Assembly (NCBI RefSeq): GCF_963676685.1
Contig: NC_092344.1
Location: forward strand, 100,098,749-100,162,748
DNA length: 64,000 nucleotides
Direction: 5' to 3'
Source: Mytilus edulis
Lineage: Eukaryota > Mollusca > Bivalvia > Mytilida > Mytilidae
Position 1 is the stretch's first letter. Every line of letters starts with the position of its first letter. The position numbers were made by a program, and so were the translations under genes. The notes under the pieces are model-generated. The model ran no database searches. It was not told the origin of the DNA and worked only from the letters and a program-made list of their open reading frames with translations. Shown piece by piece: positions 22,800 through 35,775 of this stretch.

Positions 22800-23517
22800 A
22801 ATCATGACAATATTTATTAAAATGAAATTGTAAATGTGCTCCTTCCTATATTTTACTCGACTGATATATACATGTATATTACTCAAAGTCTCATGTCAAA
22901 CAAGACTGGAAGAAAAAAAGATGTTTCTGGTCAAATAAGGGAAATCAAAAGGTAAGAAAATAAATAAGTTCATAAGTACATGTAGTAAAATGGGTTTTTT
23001 TTTTTATTAATTTTTCTACTTTAATTGGGGACTTCGTCCCCATATTAATTGAAGAAACTTTTCCCAAAGAAGTATAAATCTACATTTTACATGTTATAAT
23101 ATATGGTCAAAACATGTCCAAGAATTTTTGTAATATTCCTGGACTTATATCTTCTTTATTATAATAAGTAATTGGACCCCTCTTTTAGAAAAATTGTTCC
23201 AGATATAATGAATCATGGATGTTCACACTTTTGAGTTAAAAAATCTAAATTTTTTATTTAACTTTTCTACAACAGTAAAATGACAGTCCCTCATTTAAAG
23301 AATACCGTTCATTTGGGGGGATGTTCCCAACCTGTTCTAGTAGACATGTCATTCTCCTGTATCACTATCACTATACCTTATCAAATAAAAATAGACCCCA
23401 TCATGGTTAGTTTGGCCATATTGAATAGGCAGATTTGCATAATAAGGTAAAAATGGTCTGAAAAATACGGGAAAACATCATTAACACAGAGCAGTTTCTT
23501 GGAAATAATGCATTAGA
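22800..23517. repeat. dispersed repeat related to 63070-63240
   Basis: GGACTTATATCTTCTTTATT, GGACCCCTCTTTTAGAAAAA and TTGTTCCAGATATAATGAAT are the reverse complement of sequence at about 63090-63180. No gene. Confidence 0.6.
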
Positions 23518-24735
23518 TTTTTGTCGAGCGTTCGACTTAAGTCGCAGAAAGCTGGACATAGGGATCTGGCAGCGTTAGCTAACTTTTCAAAAGCTTTATA
23601 TTTAAGAACCGGAAGACCTGGATGCTTCATACTTTGTATATAGACATGTAGATGCCACATGTTACGAAGTTTTCGTCTGTCACATGTCCAATGTCCTTGA
23701 CCTCATTTTCATGGTTCAGTGACTACTTGAAAAAACAGATAATGTTTTTTGTAATGTTAATTTCTCTCTTACTATGTGTAATAGGATAACCATATTTGGT
23801 ATGTGAATACCTTGCAGGGTCCTCATGTCTGTCAGCCAGTTTTCACTTGACCTCAACATCATGGATGATCAGTGAACAAGGTTAAGTTTTGGTGATCAAG
23901 TCCATATCTCAGATACTGTTAGCAATAGGTCTAGTATATTGGGTCTATGATAGTACTGTAAGGTGTACATGTCCAACTGGCAGGTGTCATCTGACCTTGA
24001 CCTCATTTTCAAGGTTCAGTGGTCAAAGTTAAGTTTTTGTTTTTTGGTCTGTTTCTCTTATACATTGTAATGTATGTAATAGTTCTACTATACATTGTGT
24101 GTGGTGTATAGAATGATTGTAAGGTGTACATGTTTAGCTGACAGGAGTCATCTGACCTTGACCTCATTTTCACGGTTCAGTGGTCAAAGTTAAGTTTTTG
24201 AGTTTTGGTCTTATTTTCTAATACTATATGCAATAGGTCAACTATATTTGGTGTATGGAAATATTTTATGATGTACATGTCACTGTCAGTCCCATAGGAT
24301 TTATTTGACCTTGACCCCATTTTAACGGTTCATAGCTCAATGTTAAGTGTTTGTGTTTTGGTCTGTTTTTCTTAAACTATAAGAAATAGGTCAACTATAT
24401 TTGTTGTATGGAAGAATTGTAGTCTGCATGTCTGCCTGGCATGGTTCATCTGACAGTGACCTTGCTCTAATTTTCATGGTTCATAGGTCAATGTTTAGTT
24501 TTCTTGGTTAAGCTGTTTCTTAGAAACTATAAGCAAATGGTCAACTATATTTAGTGTATTGAATGATTGTAAGATGTACATGTATTTCTTGTTTGGTTTA
24601 TATGACCTTGACCTCTATTCCTGGATCATGATAAGTTTATGTGATATTTGTAGTAAAGCTTTTTATTTAGGACTATCAACATATTAAAACTATCAATGAT
24701 TAGTAAAGAAGGCAAGAAATTTCAGCGTGTGCACT
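23518..24735 (+). mobile_element. AGGTCAAGGTC-family element, near-complete copy A
   Basis: Starts TTGTCGAGCGTTCGACTTAA and ends AAATTTCAGCGTGTGCACTT. Inside are six to seven units of ~175 bp containing TGACCTTGACCTCATTTTCA, AAGTTAAGTTTTTG and GTAAGGTGTACATGT. No coding capacity. Confidence 0.8.
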
Positions 24736-24944
24736 TTTGTTTCATTTAATCATACTATTTCCACCTCTTTTTACCCCCTATTTGATATTGCTGAACTAAC
24801 CTGATGTGGCTTATTACGATCAATTATAAAATCCACACTGTAATGTAAGCATATTTGAGGAAGATTTTACTTTTATATATTTTTATTTTTTTGGGGGAGA
24901 GGGGTCTGTTTAATTTTTCCTCTCCAATGGCCTTCAAACCTTGT

Positions 24945-25165
24945 ATACAGATACCTTATGCTTGCTTTGCCTGTCATATGTCTATTGTCCTCAACCTCAT
25001 TTTCATGTTTCATCCTTTGTTTAAAAAACTGCATAGTTTGATGTTTTGTCAGGTGTATTTCTCACTTATTAGTAATCGGATAACTCCATTTGGTATATTA
25101 TATAGGATCCTTGCAAAATTCACATGTTGGTCAATCATGGACTCATGGTTTATCTGACCTTAACG
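24945..25165 (+). repeat. fragment of the AGGTCAAGGTC family
   Basis: One degraded unit with CCTCAACCTCATTTTCATG and CCTTGCAAAATTCACATG. Confidence 0.55.
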
Positions 25166-25379
25166 CCAGATTTAAGAAAAAAGGGGGAGGAGGGCAAAAA
25201 ATTAAATTGCCATGTCCCCAATAAATTATGGCTCACAGTGATTTAGCACTACAAAAATCCTGCTCAGTATGTTGGTCTAGCTGTTTATTTGCAGATAGAT
25301 TTTTTTCAGTTTTTTTTTAACACTATATATTCAGGGATAATGTATAAAATAAATGTGGACTATTTTTTTTCAAGATTGT

Positions 25380-26260
25380 ATAATGGTATGATGTCATCGT
25401 CTGCATCATCGTCTGCATTGTCCGAAGACACATTTTGTTTCCGGATAATAACTTGAATTAAGTGAATGCATCTCTATGAAATTTGTTAAGAAGGTTCAAT
25501 ACCACAAAAGGAAGGTTGGTATTGATTTTGGGGATGATGGTCCTAACCGTTTAGGAATTAGGGGTCCAAAAGGGGCTCAAAACAAGCATTTTTCTAGTTT
25601 TAGGATAATAACTTGACATTGTGTATAAGTATTTTGATTGCTCTGAAATCATACCACAATGTTTAATACCAAAGGTACATATAGAAGGTTTTGAATCAGT
25701 TTAGGAAGTTAGGGCCAAAAAGGGGCCAAAAACAAGCATTTCTGTAGTTTCTGGACAATTACTTGTGTGTGAGTGTATGAATCTCTCTGCCATTGTACTA
25801 CATTGTTCCATATAACAAAGGGAAGTCTGGGATTGAATTTTGGGGTAATTGCCCCAAACATGCAGGAATAGGGGCCAAAAAGTGCCACAAACAAGCAGTT
25901 TTCTAGTTTCAAGACAATAAATTGTGTTTAACAGAATAGTTCTCTTTAAAATTGTACTACAAGGCTCCATACTACAAAGGCTTGAATTGTGATTGAGGGT
26001 AATTGCCCCAAGGAGGGATTCAAAAAGTTTGGGGGGTTCCAATTTTTTAAGGGGTTCATATTTTCAAATTTTTGAAAAGTTTCAAGAAGAAAGAAGAAAC
26101 CTTCAATTGCACAGTATTGCACAATTGATTTGTAAGATCTTTGACCACATTTGTTTTGTACAACTCAACATCAGAAACCTATATTATGTTAGAAATTTGA
26201 TCACAGTCCAAATTCAGACAGTACCAAGCTTGAATATTGAGTCCAAATTTACTGTTTAGG
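25380..26260 (-). repeat. reverse-oriented relative of the 2160-4385 repeat
   Basis: Begins with TCATCGTCTGCATCATCGTC and TGTCCGAAGAC, followed by units with AAGGAAGGTTGGTATTGAT and GGGGTCCAAAAGGGG; ends with sequence related to the 14195-14370 repeat. Confidence 0.55.
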
Positions 26261-26534
26261 GTTCAACCTCTGCTGTCATGTCAGGCTGTGCTCAGCAAAG
26301 CAATGTATTATTTCTATAATGGTTAGTGGTTATCCAGTTCAAGTCTTTTCTGGAGAGAATACTGATACCAGAGACGTATAAAAAACATAATTGTATTAAA
26401 TGGTGATATCAAGGGAAACAATTGGTCACATTTTCAGTTAGAGCTATCAAGCAATATGATTACATTTTTAATGACAGTACAACAAATCTTGTAATAGATG
26501 TACATTTGTGGAAATACCCTACATCATCAGTTTA

Positions 26535-26815
26535 GGGAGCTACCATTTGATTTTTATGGGGGGGCTAGGATGAAAAATTTTGTCCTGCCTTTTTTTTTAG
26601 TTCTAATCTCTGTCCTGCCTTTTTATTTTTCACTCTATTCGGTCCTGGTTTTTTTTTTTTTAGTTTATCCTGACTATTTTTACATAAATTGTCATCCTGA
26701 CTTTTTTTTTTTGCAAGTGTCTCATCCTGCCTTTTTTTTTACTCAAAACTCCTGTCCTGCCTATTTTTTTCAAATTTCATCCTAGCCCCCCCATAAAAAT
26801 CAAATGGTAGCTCCC
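26535..26815. mobile_element. TTA-flanked MITE, 281 bp (PIF/Harbinger-like), copy A
   Basis: ~45-bp inverted ends: GGGAGCTACCATTTGATTTT then TATGGGGGGGCTAGGATG, mirrored at the right. TTA flanks both sides (26532-26534, 26816-26818), the 3-bp duplication typical of PIF/Harbinger. The interior is iterated GTCCTGCCTTTTTTTTT. Confidence 0.8.
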
Positions 26816-27357
26816 TTACCAAAAAAATACTGCATCTAGTTTTAAAAGATGTAACTAACACTGATGACTCCACTCAGGCAATCTAATTAAATTTGAAATC
26901 ATGAGAAGAAATACATTTGTACTATTTTTTCAACCAAGAGTTGATGTTATCAGTGTTTAAGTTAAAATGATCTTTTTGGAAGCTTTACAGAAGCCATTTT
27001 TAATGTGTCAACAATTATATATGAGATATCAGCATCACATATGACCACGGATATGTACTAATTTGTAGTAATCACAGTCCTGCCCTGTTTCCTCTTTTGT
27101 GACATCATTTTATGAAGCTTATCAGAGGATTTGTACTTGCATTTTTCCTTTTTGTCTCAACTTGCATTGAAAGTCGCAGTAATGGTCTGTCTGTCAGAAA
27201 TGGTTCATCTGACCATGACTTTATTCTCATTGAACAATAATAATGTAACGTTTATGTGATAGTTGTACATGTTGTAGTAAAACCTTCATATGACAAGCTT
27301 TCAACATGAATTCAATGATAAGTTAAGTAAACTAAAACAGTGTCTCTTTTGCATCCA

Positions 27358-27516
27358 CAGTGGCAGATTCAGAACTTTCATAAGGGGGGCCCACTGACTG
27401 ACCTAAAAAAAAGGGGGGGGGTGTGCTCTTGTACTGCTTCTTCAGTGATTCATTCTATAAATAACCAGATTTTGCCCACCAAAAGGGGGGCCTGGGCCTT
27501 CTGTATCCGCCTATGA
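27358..27516. mobile_element. GGCGGATCC-type short element
   Basis: Starts AGTGGCAGATTCAGAACTTT with GGGGGGCCCACTGACTGACC; ends GGGGCCTGGGCCTTCTGTAT, then CCGCCTATGA. Confidence 0.6.
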
Positions 27517-27529
27517 TACTTTCCTCCGT

Positions 27530-27720
27530 CTGTCTAAAGTTTTTTGTCATGGTAGTTTTTGCTGAAGTTGAAATCCTATCAACTTGAAACTTAGTACACA
27601 TGTTCCCTATGATATGATCTTTCTAATTTGAATGCCAAAGATAATTTAACAGTTCAATGAACATAAAAAAATGATAGAGCGAGTCGGGTATCCATGTACT
27701 ATGGGCACATATTTGTTTCT
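27530..27720 (+). repeat. dispersed repeat related to 43255-43732
   Basis: Shares TTTTTGCTGAAGTTGAA, TCAACTTGAAACTTAGTACA and CCTATGATATGATCTTTCTA with the CLIP4 intron 5 repeat; ends CCATGTACTATGGGCAC. Confidence 0.7.
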
Positions 27721-28628
27721 TAATATTTGTCATAAATCATATGGTAAAATTCTAATTTGTCCACCCAGAATGCTTTAAATACCAAAGATTTTTATGCCCC
27801 CGCCAGAGTTTTAACCAAACGTTATTAAACTTATACACAATACTTGTTACTACAAAATACAGATCAATTTTGTATTTTGGTGGTGTCACTTCAACCGTTC
27901 TAGATTTATGCTCCTTCATAAATGGGAAAAAAGGGAATCAAATTTCTTCTAAAAATGTCAATGGTATAATTGTTAAAATTGATTTAAAAAATTGGAGTTA
28001 TCTTCCTTTTTCCACAATTGTAGAAATTTCAACTACACTTATTGACACAATTATGTATGTCGGATAAAAGCTCTACAGAGCTTACATGTTGTATGTTGTA
28101 TTGTTATATGTATAACCGACTTTAAATAAATCTTTTATGCTTTATGCTTTTTATGCAACTACAATTATGGACAAAGGAAGATAAAAGGGATTTTAATAAT
28201 TACATCAACTATAACCCATGCTCATACAATGCAATGTTCACTGAAAAAAATAAAACAATCTTTACCCATTGGGCTTACAAGCACTTTGATTACTGTTCTT
28301 TAGTTTTGTCCCTTTATAATCTTTTCAGAAGCATTACTTTTAAAGTCCCTTTATTCTGTTATATGCTAGCAGGGGTATCATATGTGTCCCTATGGACACA
28401 TTCCAGATTTATTTATTTTTATCAAAGGGATTATCCAGGTACTTTGTATTTTTGGAAAACATATCCTGAGAGGTTTGGGAATTATATAATCAAATTTTCC
28501 ATAATTTGATACAAAGTGAATGTTACTGCAGACCTTATTTAATTTGATAAAATTGTTCATTCCACAAATAGAATGGTGTCAATCAACTAGTTCTGTTCCT
28601 ATCTATTAACTTGAGTAGTGATTCTTAA

Positions 28629-29705
28629 TTCTTGTCGAGCCTGCAACTTTTGTCGCAAAAAGCTCTACATAGGGATAGTGATCTGGCGGCGTCACGTTAT
28701 TAGCTAACTTCATAAAAGCTTTATGTTTTAGAAGGTGGAAGACATGGATGCTTCATACTTTGTATATGGATGTCCCATGTTACAAATTTTCTGTCTGTCA
28801 CATGTCCAATGTCCTTGACCTCATTTTCATGGTTCAGTAACTACTTGAAAAAATATTTAAGATTTTGTAATGTTAAATTCTCTCTTAATATAAGTGATAG
28901 GATAACTATATTTGGTATGTGCATACCTTGCAAGATCCTCATGCCCCTTTAGACAGTTTTCACTTGACCTTGACCTCATTTCATGGATCAGTGAACAAGG
29001 TTAAGTTTTGGTGGTAAACTCCATATCTCATATACTATAAGAAATAGGTCTAGTATATTTGCTGTATGGAAGGACTGTAAGGTGTACATGTCCAACTGGC
29101 AGGTGTCATCTGACCTTGACCTGATTTTCATGGTTCAGTGGTTATAGTTAAGTTTTTGTGTTTTGGTCTGTTTTTCTTATACTGTATGCAATAGGTCTAC
29201 TATATTTGTTGTATGGAATGATTGTAAGGTGTACATGTCAAGCTGGCAGATGTCATCTGACCTTGACCTCATTTTTATGGTTCAGTGGTCAAAGATAAGT
29301 TTTTGAGTTTTGGTCTTTTTTTCTAATACTTATTGTAATAGGTCTTGAAACTGTATTTGGTGTAAGAAAATATTTTATAAGCTATATGTCAGTCTTGCAG
29401 ATTTTATTTGACCTTGACCTCATTTCATGGTTCATTGCTCTGTGTTAAGTTTTTGTATTTTTGTCTGTTTTTCTGAAACTATAAGCAATAGGTCAACAAT
29501 ATTTGTTGTATGGAAGAACTGTAAACTGTCCATGCCCGCCTGGCATGGTTCATCTGACCTTGACCTCATTTTCATGGTTCATTGGTCAATGTTTAGTTTT
29601 CTTGGTAAAGTTTATGTGACAGTTGTAATAAAGCTTTATATTACGGACTATCAATATAATATTATTAATTAATAAAGAAGCAAGACATTTCAGCGTGTGC
29701 ACTCT
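28629..29705 (+). mobile_element. AGGTCAAGGTC-family element, near-complete copy B
   Basis: Same start (TTGTCGAGCCTGCAACTTTT) and end (CATTTCAGCGTGTGCACTC) as copy A, 5.1 kb away in the same orientation; six units of ~175 bp. Confidence 0.8.
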
Positions 29706-30139
29706 TGTCTTGTATGAAAGCACAATGCTGAAAAAACATATGTACTACGTTCTATAGTATACTTTCCTTCTTCCATAAATGTAAAGTAAATGTACAACTA
29801 AACTGATTCATTATATACTGCTGCCTTGCATCTTGAATGCCGTGTGGAAATTACTTATCAATCAAGGAAGTTTATTCCCAAATAAATCTATGCCAATTTT
29901 CTGTCTCATGTAGGTAACACATGTCAAGGATGGAAATAATTTATTTTTTTAATTTTCTCAACTTTAAACATGTTAAAATAGAGATAAGGACATTCAAACT
30001 CATAAGTTAGAAATAAATTGTCATGACAACAATGACTAAAAGACAACAGTATATAAAATAAACATAGCAAACTAAATTTTGGTCAGAGGCTGCCAGGTTA
30101 ATAAAATAAAAATATAAAAAAAACAAATATTGTTCTTTA

Positions 30140-30431
30140 GGCAGCAACCATTTGATTTTCTGGGGGGGGGGGGGGGGGGCTATGGTTTTTTTTGGAAAAA
30201 AAAGTTTGTTTCGAGTTTTTGGAGAAAAAATAATTTGTTTTTGATTCTGAGAAAAAAAAATTGTTTGTTTCACCCTCAGCTGCCACTATATGTAATGCTA
30301 AAATTGAAAGAAAAATATTGTTTTCGACTTGTCTCGAAAAAAATAGATTGTTTTTGCCGCAGGCGAAAAAAAAAATTTGTCCAGAAAAAAAAACCATAGC
30401 CCCCCCCCCAGAAAATCAAATGGTTGCTGCC
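30140..30431. mobile_element. TTA-flanked MITE, 292 bp, copy B
   Basis: Inverted ends GGCAGCAACCATTTGATTTT then CTGGGGG, mirrored at the right, with TTA on both sides (30137-30139, 30432-30434). Ends align with copy A at 26535 (GGNAGCWACCATTTGATTTT). The interior is A-, T- and G-rich and largely self-complementary; open frames on both strands arise from this. Confidence 0.8.
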
Positions 30432-30899
30432 TTATATATACACACGTTTTTATTTAGGGGCCAGCTAAGGCCCACCTCCGGGTGCTGGATTTTCTAGATG
30501 CATTGAAGGCCTTGAGGGGGGGGGGGGGTCTCTTTGACATATTCCTCATATCTATTCTGAATTTAATTATCTTTATAAAACGGAAAAATATTTATCATTT
30601 TTGTTAGTTGATAAAGTTACAATCATGACTATTCTAGGAACTTTTGGTCTTTGTTCTTTTTTTATATAAGTATCAGTAAAACAAATTTATTGTTCATATT
30701 ATATTTGATTATATTTGAAATATAATAGTTAAAAAATTAACAACAGTTACATTAAGTAAAAATAAAATGCTTTTTTATTTCCTTCTCATAGTTAAAAAAT
30801 TATGCCATGTACATTGTTCTGTAACTGTTTTACTGGGAACTTTTGTAAGTTAAAGAGAAAAAGATTAAATTTGATCTAGTTTAAGGAAGAAATATGAAT

Positions 30900-32237
30900 C
30901 ATTTGTTGACAAGAAATGTTCTTGATATTGACAACATTGTTTTATTTCCTGTCTGGTTCAATGATGACTTCCCTTTCACTCTCGAAATAAACAAGATAAA
31001 TTTAATCTCTGTAATCTTATACATGTACTTGTATTGTGTCACAAGACGATATCTGGAGATGAAGAAGGCATTTGTTGTGGTTTGTAAATGTTTTACTATT
31101 TTATTTTCAATATTTTGAACACACAAAAACGATTTAGAAGCAGAAACATACATATAACATGTGTATAAGTGTATTTTGATATGCCGGCACTCCATACATG
31201 TTAATTTGCTTTGTAAAGAAGCTGCATCATGTACATTTACATTTGAAGTCTCACAATGTTTATTATTTATGTACATGTATGTCTATTGGTTATTTGTGTC
31301 TGTGATTGGGCTGCTGTCTCATTGATTTGTACTTACATCTCCTTTTATTCAAGACTGCCTTTATATTTGAGCTTTTTGTATATTCTTATTATTTCATTAA
31401 TATTTTGAAGTTTCATTTTGATTTCTTTACTTAATTATTTATGTGTAACAAAATGTCTCATTTGAGTACTACTACAACGTAGAGAGAAGAGGGCATTGTT
31501 CCTTTACTTTTCTAATGAAACAATTTAAAAACCAAAAACCCATTGATTGAGTAATTTTCATTTCCCATTTAAAAATGTATACCACTTCATTGTTACTGGG
31601 AAGTGTAAGGTATAAAGCTTTGTGCCAGTGGATTATGTCCTGAATATATGTGGCTATTGTACAAGTTATATATTTTATGCCTCTGTTAAATCCTAAAAAA
31701 TAAATAAAAAAGGGAGACATTAGAATGACTATTCCTTTTGCTAGTCTTTAGGGGTATAATGTATCATATGTATTATCTTGGAAACACCTGAAACACCATA
31801 AGTACATCTGCAATACTCCAGTCCAAGAATCCTTTTTATGGTCTGCTTTTGATAGTAAAGGGGGTGTTTTGTTTTCTGTCTGTAAATCCATCTGATAGTC
31901 CATTTGTTCGTCTGTTTTGTATCAGGTTTATGTTTTGGTTTGAGGTATTAATTCACCTAGAAGTTGTAGTGGCATCAATTTGAATCTTACTAGAGACATG
32001 TTCATTATCATGTTATCTTTAATTAGTATAGTCCAAAGTAGAGTTTTGACCCACACACCCCTAAATCATAGTCCAGGGCCTTTGAATATGAACAATTTTT
32101 AAAGTTGTCTGCTTACGGATGTTCTTAGGTGAGGTTTTGGAATTTGTGTCAAATGTTCTGACTCCTTGGTGTTTTTCCATACAATACAATGTAAAATATT
32201 TTGCCCCATAACACCCATTTATTTTTTCATAGAAAAC
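30900..32237. other. no gene recognised
   Basis: AT-rich. 31850-32110 has weak similarity to the 43255-43732 repeat family. Short frames on both strands lack exon-like boundaries. Confidence 0.4.
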
Positions 32238-32241
32238 TTAA

Positions 32242-32801
32242 AGTCATATGAAACGAGTGAGTGGTGAAAAATAATGTGTTTCCAATTCTTGAACCAATGC
32301 ATGTATATATCACAAACTAAGTCCTCTGTGCACGATTTCATCATTATTTACGCAAATATATCGTATAATCGTCAATTGTTAATCTCTCTGTCTGTTATGA
32401 TTTAACAAATATGGCTGCTCATTAAATGCCGTGTTTTGAAGCCGAAGTTTACCGATTGTCACCTTATAGTAAATAAATAACAAAAAGCATGGGTATTGAG
32501 CACGTGCTTAACATGTACAATCAGATAATTGTTTATTTTAATGACAGATTCATGCGTATTGCGACCACCGGATTTTTACGAGGAGGGTTACGCTCAGGTC
32601 ACTATGCATACGGAAAATATGTCGGCGAATTGCTTCCTGGAAGCAAGCAATTAAAAATAAGTAAACTTCTTCTAAATGTGGACAAATTAAAGAATTTTCC
32701 TCAGAAAAAAGTATATGTACAAAAGTTTTATAATGAAAACTATCCATTTAGTTATAAAAAACAGATGCATATTTTTTTTTAATTTGAGGTTTCTTATGAC
32801 T
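32242..32801. mobile_element. TTAA-flanked MITE, 560 bp
   Basis: Ends AGTCATATGAAAC and GTTTCTTATGACT are inverted repeats with one mismatch, with TTAA at 32238-32241 and 32802-32805. The 97-codon frame inside is not shared with any recognisable protein. Confidence 0.75.
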
Positions 32802-32989
32802 TTAATAACTTATGAAAGATCTTTTACCAAAATTTTAGAAGATTCTTGATTTTCTTTCTTTTGTTTTGAGACCCAAATAATACAAATCAAATATAAGGTA
32901 AAAGTCCGAGTCAGACTTTTCCCGCCATATTTTAAATCTCAAATATCTCGAAAAGGAGGTCCATGACCTATCAATATTTTTAGCTTATT

Positions 32990-33400
32990 TTTATCCTTAA
33001 TTGATGCTCTACCAGCTTATAGTATCAATTTTAGATTCTTAATTTATTAATTTTCACCTAACCTTACCTAAGTACATCCTTAATTAAGTTTGATAGGAAC
33101 TACTTGTGATAGATCAATGATATTTTCATTAAACTAAAGTTGCATTAATATTATCAGTTAATATCAGTTTAATAACTATTTCAATGCCCTGATCCGTTAG
33201 GTCATGTAACTTTCAATTTATTCCAAATTTTCAATGTAAAGTTTTCTGGTTAGGTTTATAGTTTGATAGGAACTAATTATGATTGAATTTTCTATAAAGT
33301 TACATTAGTATTTATAGTACATCTCAGTTTGACAATCATTGACGAACTGCTCTCTATGTCATGGTCCAGCCCCTTTGAATTAATTATTAATTTTGCTGTC
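32990..33400 (+). repeat. dispersed repeat related to 56094-56345
   Basis: Contains GTTTGATAGGAACTACTTGT, GATAGATCAATGATA and AAAGTTGCATTAATATTATC; the reverse complement is recognisable at 56094-56345. Confidence 0.6.
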
Positions 33401-33419
33401 CATCAGATGTCTTTTTTCT

Positions 33420-35600
33420 AATTTTTTTGCAGATATGCAAGACACATCTCTGCCAACAGTTTATTGAACATATGGATCAATATAAACTACCTGCTGCTGG
33501 TTTGTCTTTATGGTCCAGTGCATAATGCTGTTAAGAAAATATCTGGTGTATTATCCCTGTAAAAATTCCCTGTGCTAACTTACTGGTGAATTTTGATCAC
33601 TGAGAAATAATCTTGTTAATACCAAATGTGCATAATATCATAATTATTGTGTTTCTTTTAAGGTACATTAATTTAAATCGTTTGTAAGGAAAGTTATCTT
33701 GAAAGTGTTATTACTGACATACAAATGAGCAGATAACTTTATTCCATGATAGTAACTATTGCCTCAATAACTTTAAACTGGATGTTAAGCAAATAATCAA
33801 TAACTTTATAAGGTTTTTAATTATATATATGGTACACTTAATGCACACTATAGGGTTTTTAATTAGATATGGTACACTTTTAAAATGCTGTGCTTGGGAT
33901 TCCCTTTTGCTGGAGCATGGTAGATGACAAAGAACTTTCTAATAAACTGTTTCATCTTTTTATTGATCATTTGAAAACTGATTCCAATATAAATCAATTA
34001 AATGCCAGAATTAAATTAAACCACTTGAAAGAAAGTCATATAACTTAAGTGAGCCAATATTTAATAGGTTACAGGTAATTGGCAATTAAATGCAAACTAT
34101 TTATGTTATAGGGAAACAAAGCAGTTAGTAGCATTTTCTGTACAGTATAATGATTTGTGTGGTTACTTATAATTAGCAAAATGACATGTTTTAATTTTTT
34201 ATTAAAAAGATGAAAATCAGAACAAATATCAACTTTATTTTTAAAACAATTAAATTGTATGCAGTATTATTAAGGAGTTAATGTAGGTTTTACTGTTATG
34301 ATTTTATTAAGATGACACCAGCCAAATACAATGTACAACCACTTTATTCTATAAATGTTTTATGTCAGTCCATTTACATGCTATTCTATGTTTTGGACTT
34401 ATATGGCTAATGCATAATGGTTTAAGGTAAAACTTTCCTTTACTAATTATACCTTTAGTTTATTAACATAAATGACCTTCCTATCTGAATCTCGGGTACT
34501 GGAGATTGAAGATAATAATCATAAGCTGGTTTATATTCTTAAATGATCATGGAAACATCTAAATAGGCCTGCTTCAAATACAAATTAACCCTTTAAAAAA
34601 AAGTTTTAACTAAAAAATAAAAAAAAAAAAAAAACATTAAAAACGTGTAATTTAATTTTAATGCGTTTTATCATTTAATTAGGATTCTCAAAACCAATTA
34701 CTAATGTCAGGAGGATTGTTGTGACAGAAAACAATATTCAGACAGTAAATACTGTGTAGTAGAAATGATTTCTTTCACAGGATTTTTTGAGAAAAGAAAT
34801 ACAATTTGGAAAACTTTGAATTTAGTAAAATCTTTCTTATAGACATTTATTTTAGTAATTTTTAAATCTATAAATACTCCTAACCCTTTATGCATTGAAA
34901 AAACAAATATAAAATTGTATGACTCATAGTTAGATCATCATTTATTATTATCAATCTTACAATCTAATATAACAATACTATAAGCTTCATAATTTAAATG
35001 TCTAAATACACATATAATAATTAAATGCTGGATTAGGGGCACTGAATCATTTAAATCTGGTTCTCAAAGTTAAATTCTGTTTGTAACATGCGTCAAAAAC
35101 AGATTTATTTCTCTAAACAAAGACAGTCATTAAACTATTGTTATACACTGAAAATCGGGTGAATATTTAAATTGACAGCAGCGTTATTGACACCTTTGTA
35201 CATATAATTATCTTCAATGTTTGCCAAGATACAATGTGTGGAATCATTTATAAAATGCTAGATATTTGCATTTCTTCAAAGAGTATCTATTGAGAATTAT
35301 ACAGATATCACATGAGATTAAGCTATAACAAATAAGGAATTTAATACTACTATAGTTCGATTGATACAATTTAATGTGTAGTATATGCTGATACTAGTTT
35401 AAAATACATTGGAACTATTCTAGCTAAAATAATTAAATGAATATGGAAGGAAGTGATATCAGAAAAGATAAGTGCAAAGTCTGGATCAGATAATTTAAAA
35501 AATTGTAGAACTGCAGATAGGGTCTACTCTGAAGGTGTCTGAGTTTCAGTGAATTTGTCAATGGATATTACAGAGAGTCACTAACACATTTTGATAGTTA
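33420..35600. other. no gene recognised upstream of CLIP4
   Basis: Very AT-rich with no convincing exon or repeat boundary. The CLIP4 promoter and any non-coding first exon probably lie here or up to 36440. Confidence 0.4.
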
Positions 35601-35665
35601 ACATTAAATAAGGAGGTTTTAATGACTGTATAGTGTAAAATGGAATGCCACACAAACGAATAAAG

Positions 35666-35775
35666 ATGAAAGTTAAATCGGGATCAGTTGGTTGTCAGAC
35701 TTTAAATTGCTCTGTACAATGTGGAACAGTGGGATGTCAGACACCCATCAAATACTTACTTTGTACAAAGTGCAG
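35666..35775 (+). CDS. candidate upstream coding exon of the CLIP4-like gene (uncertain)
   Basis: The CLIP4 ATG at 36442 lies one base after a TTTTTAG acceptor, so an upstream exon is expected. This stretch ends CAG|GTATAT at 35775. Read from ATG 35666 it is open for 36 codons plus two bases and joins 36441 in frame as Arg-Met. The peptide is Cys-rich, with two GCQT motifs, and is unlike the vertebrate N terminus I recall. It could equally be a 5' UTR exon that is open by chance. A short ORF (35640-35663) precedes it. Confidence 0.35.

Noticed and set aside
28144..28509. 121-codon plus frame
   Set aside because: AT-rich sequence next to dispersed repeats, with no recognisable motif and no exon boundaries. 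Possibly chance.
30130..30497. Overlapping 78-89-codon frames on both strands
   Set aside because: Produced by the homopolymer-rich, self-complementary interior of a MITE.
32489..32782. 97-codon plus frame
   Set aside because: Lies within a TTAA-flanked MITE and has no recognisable homology.
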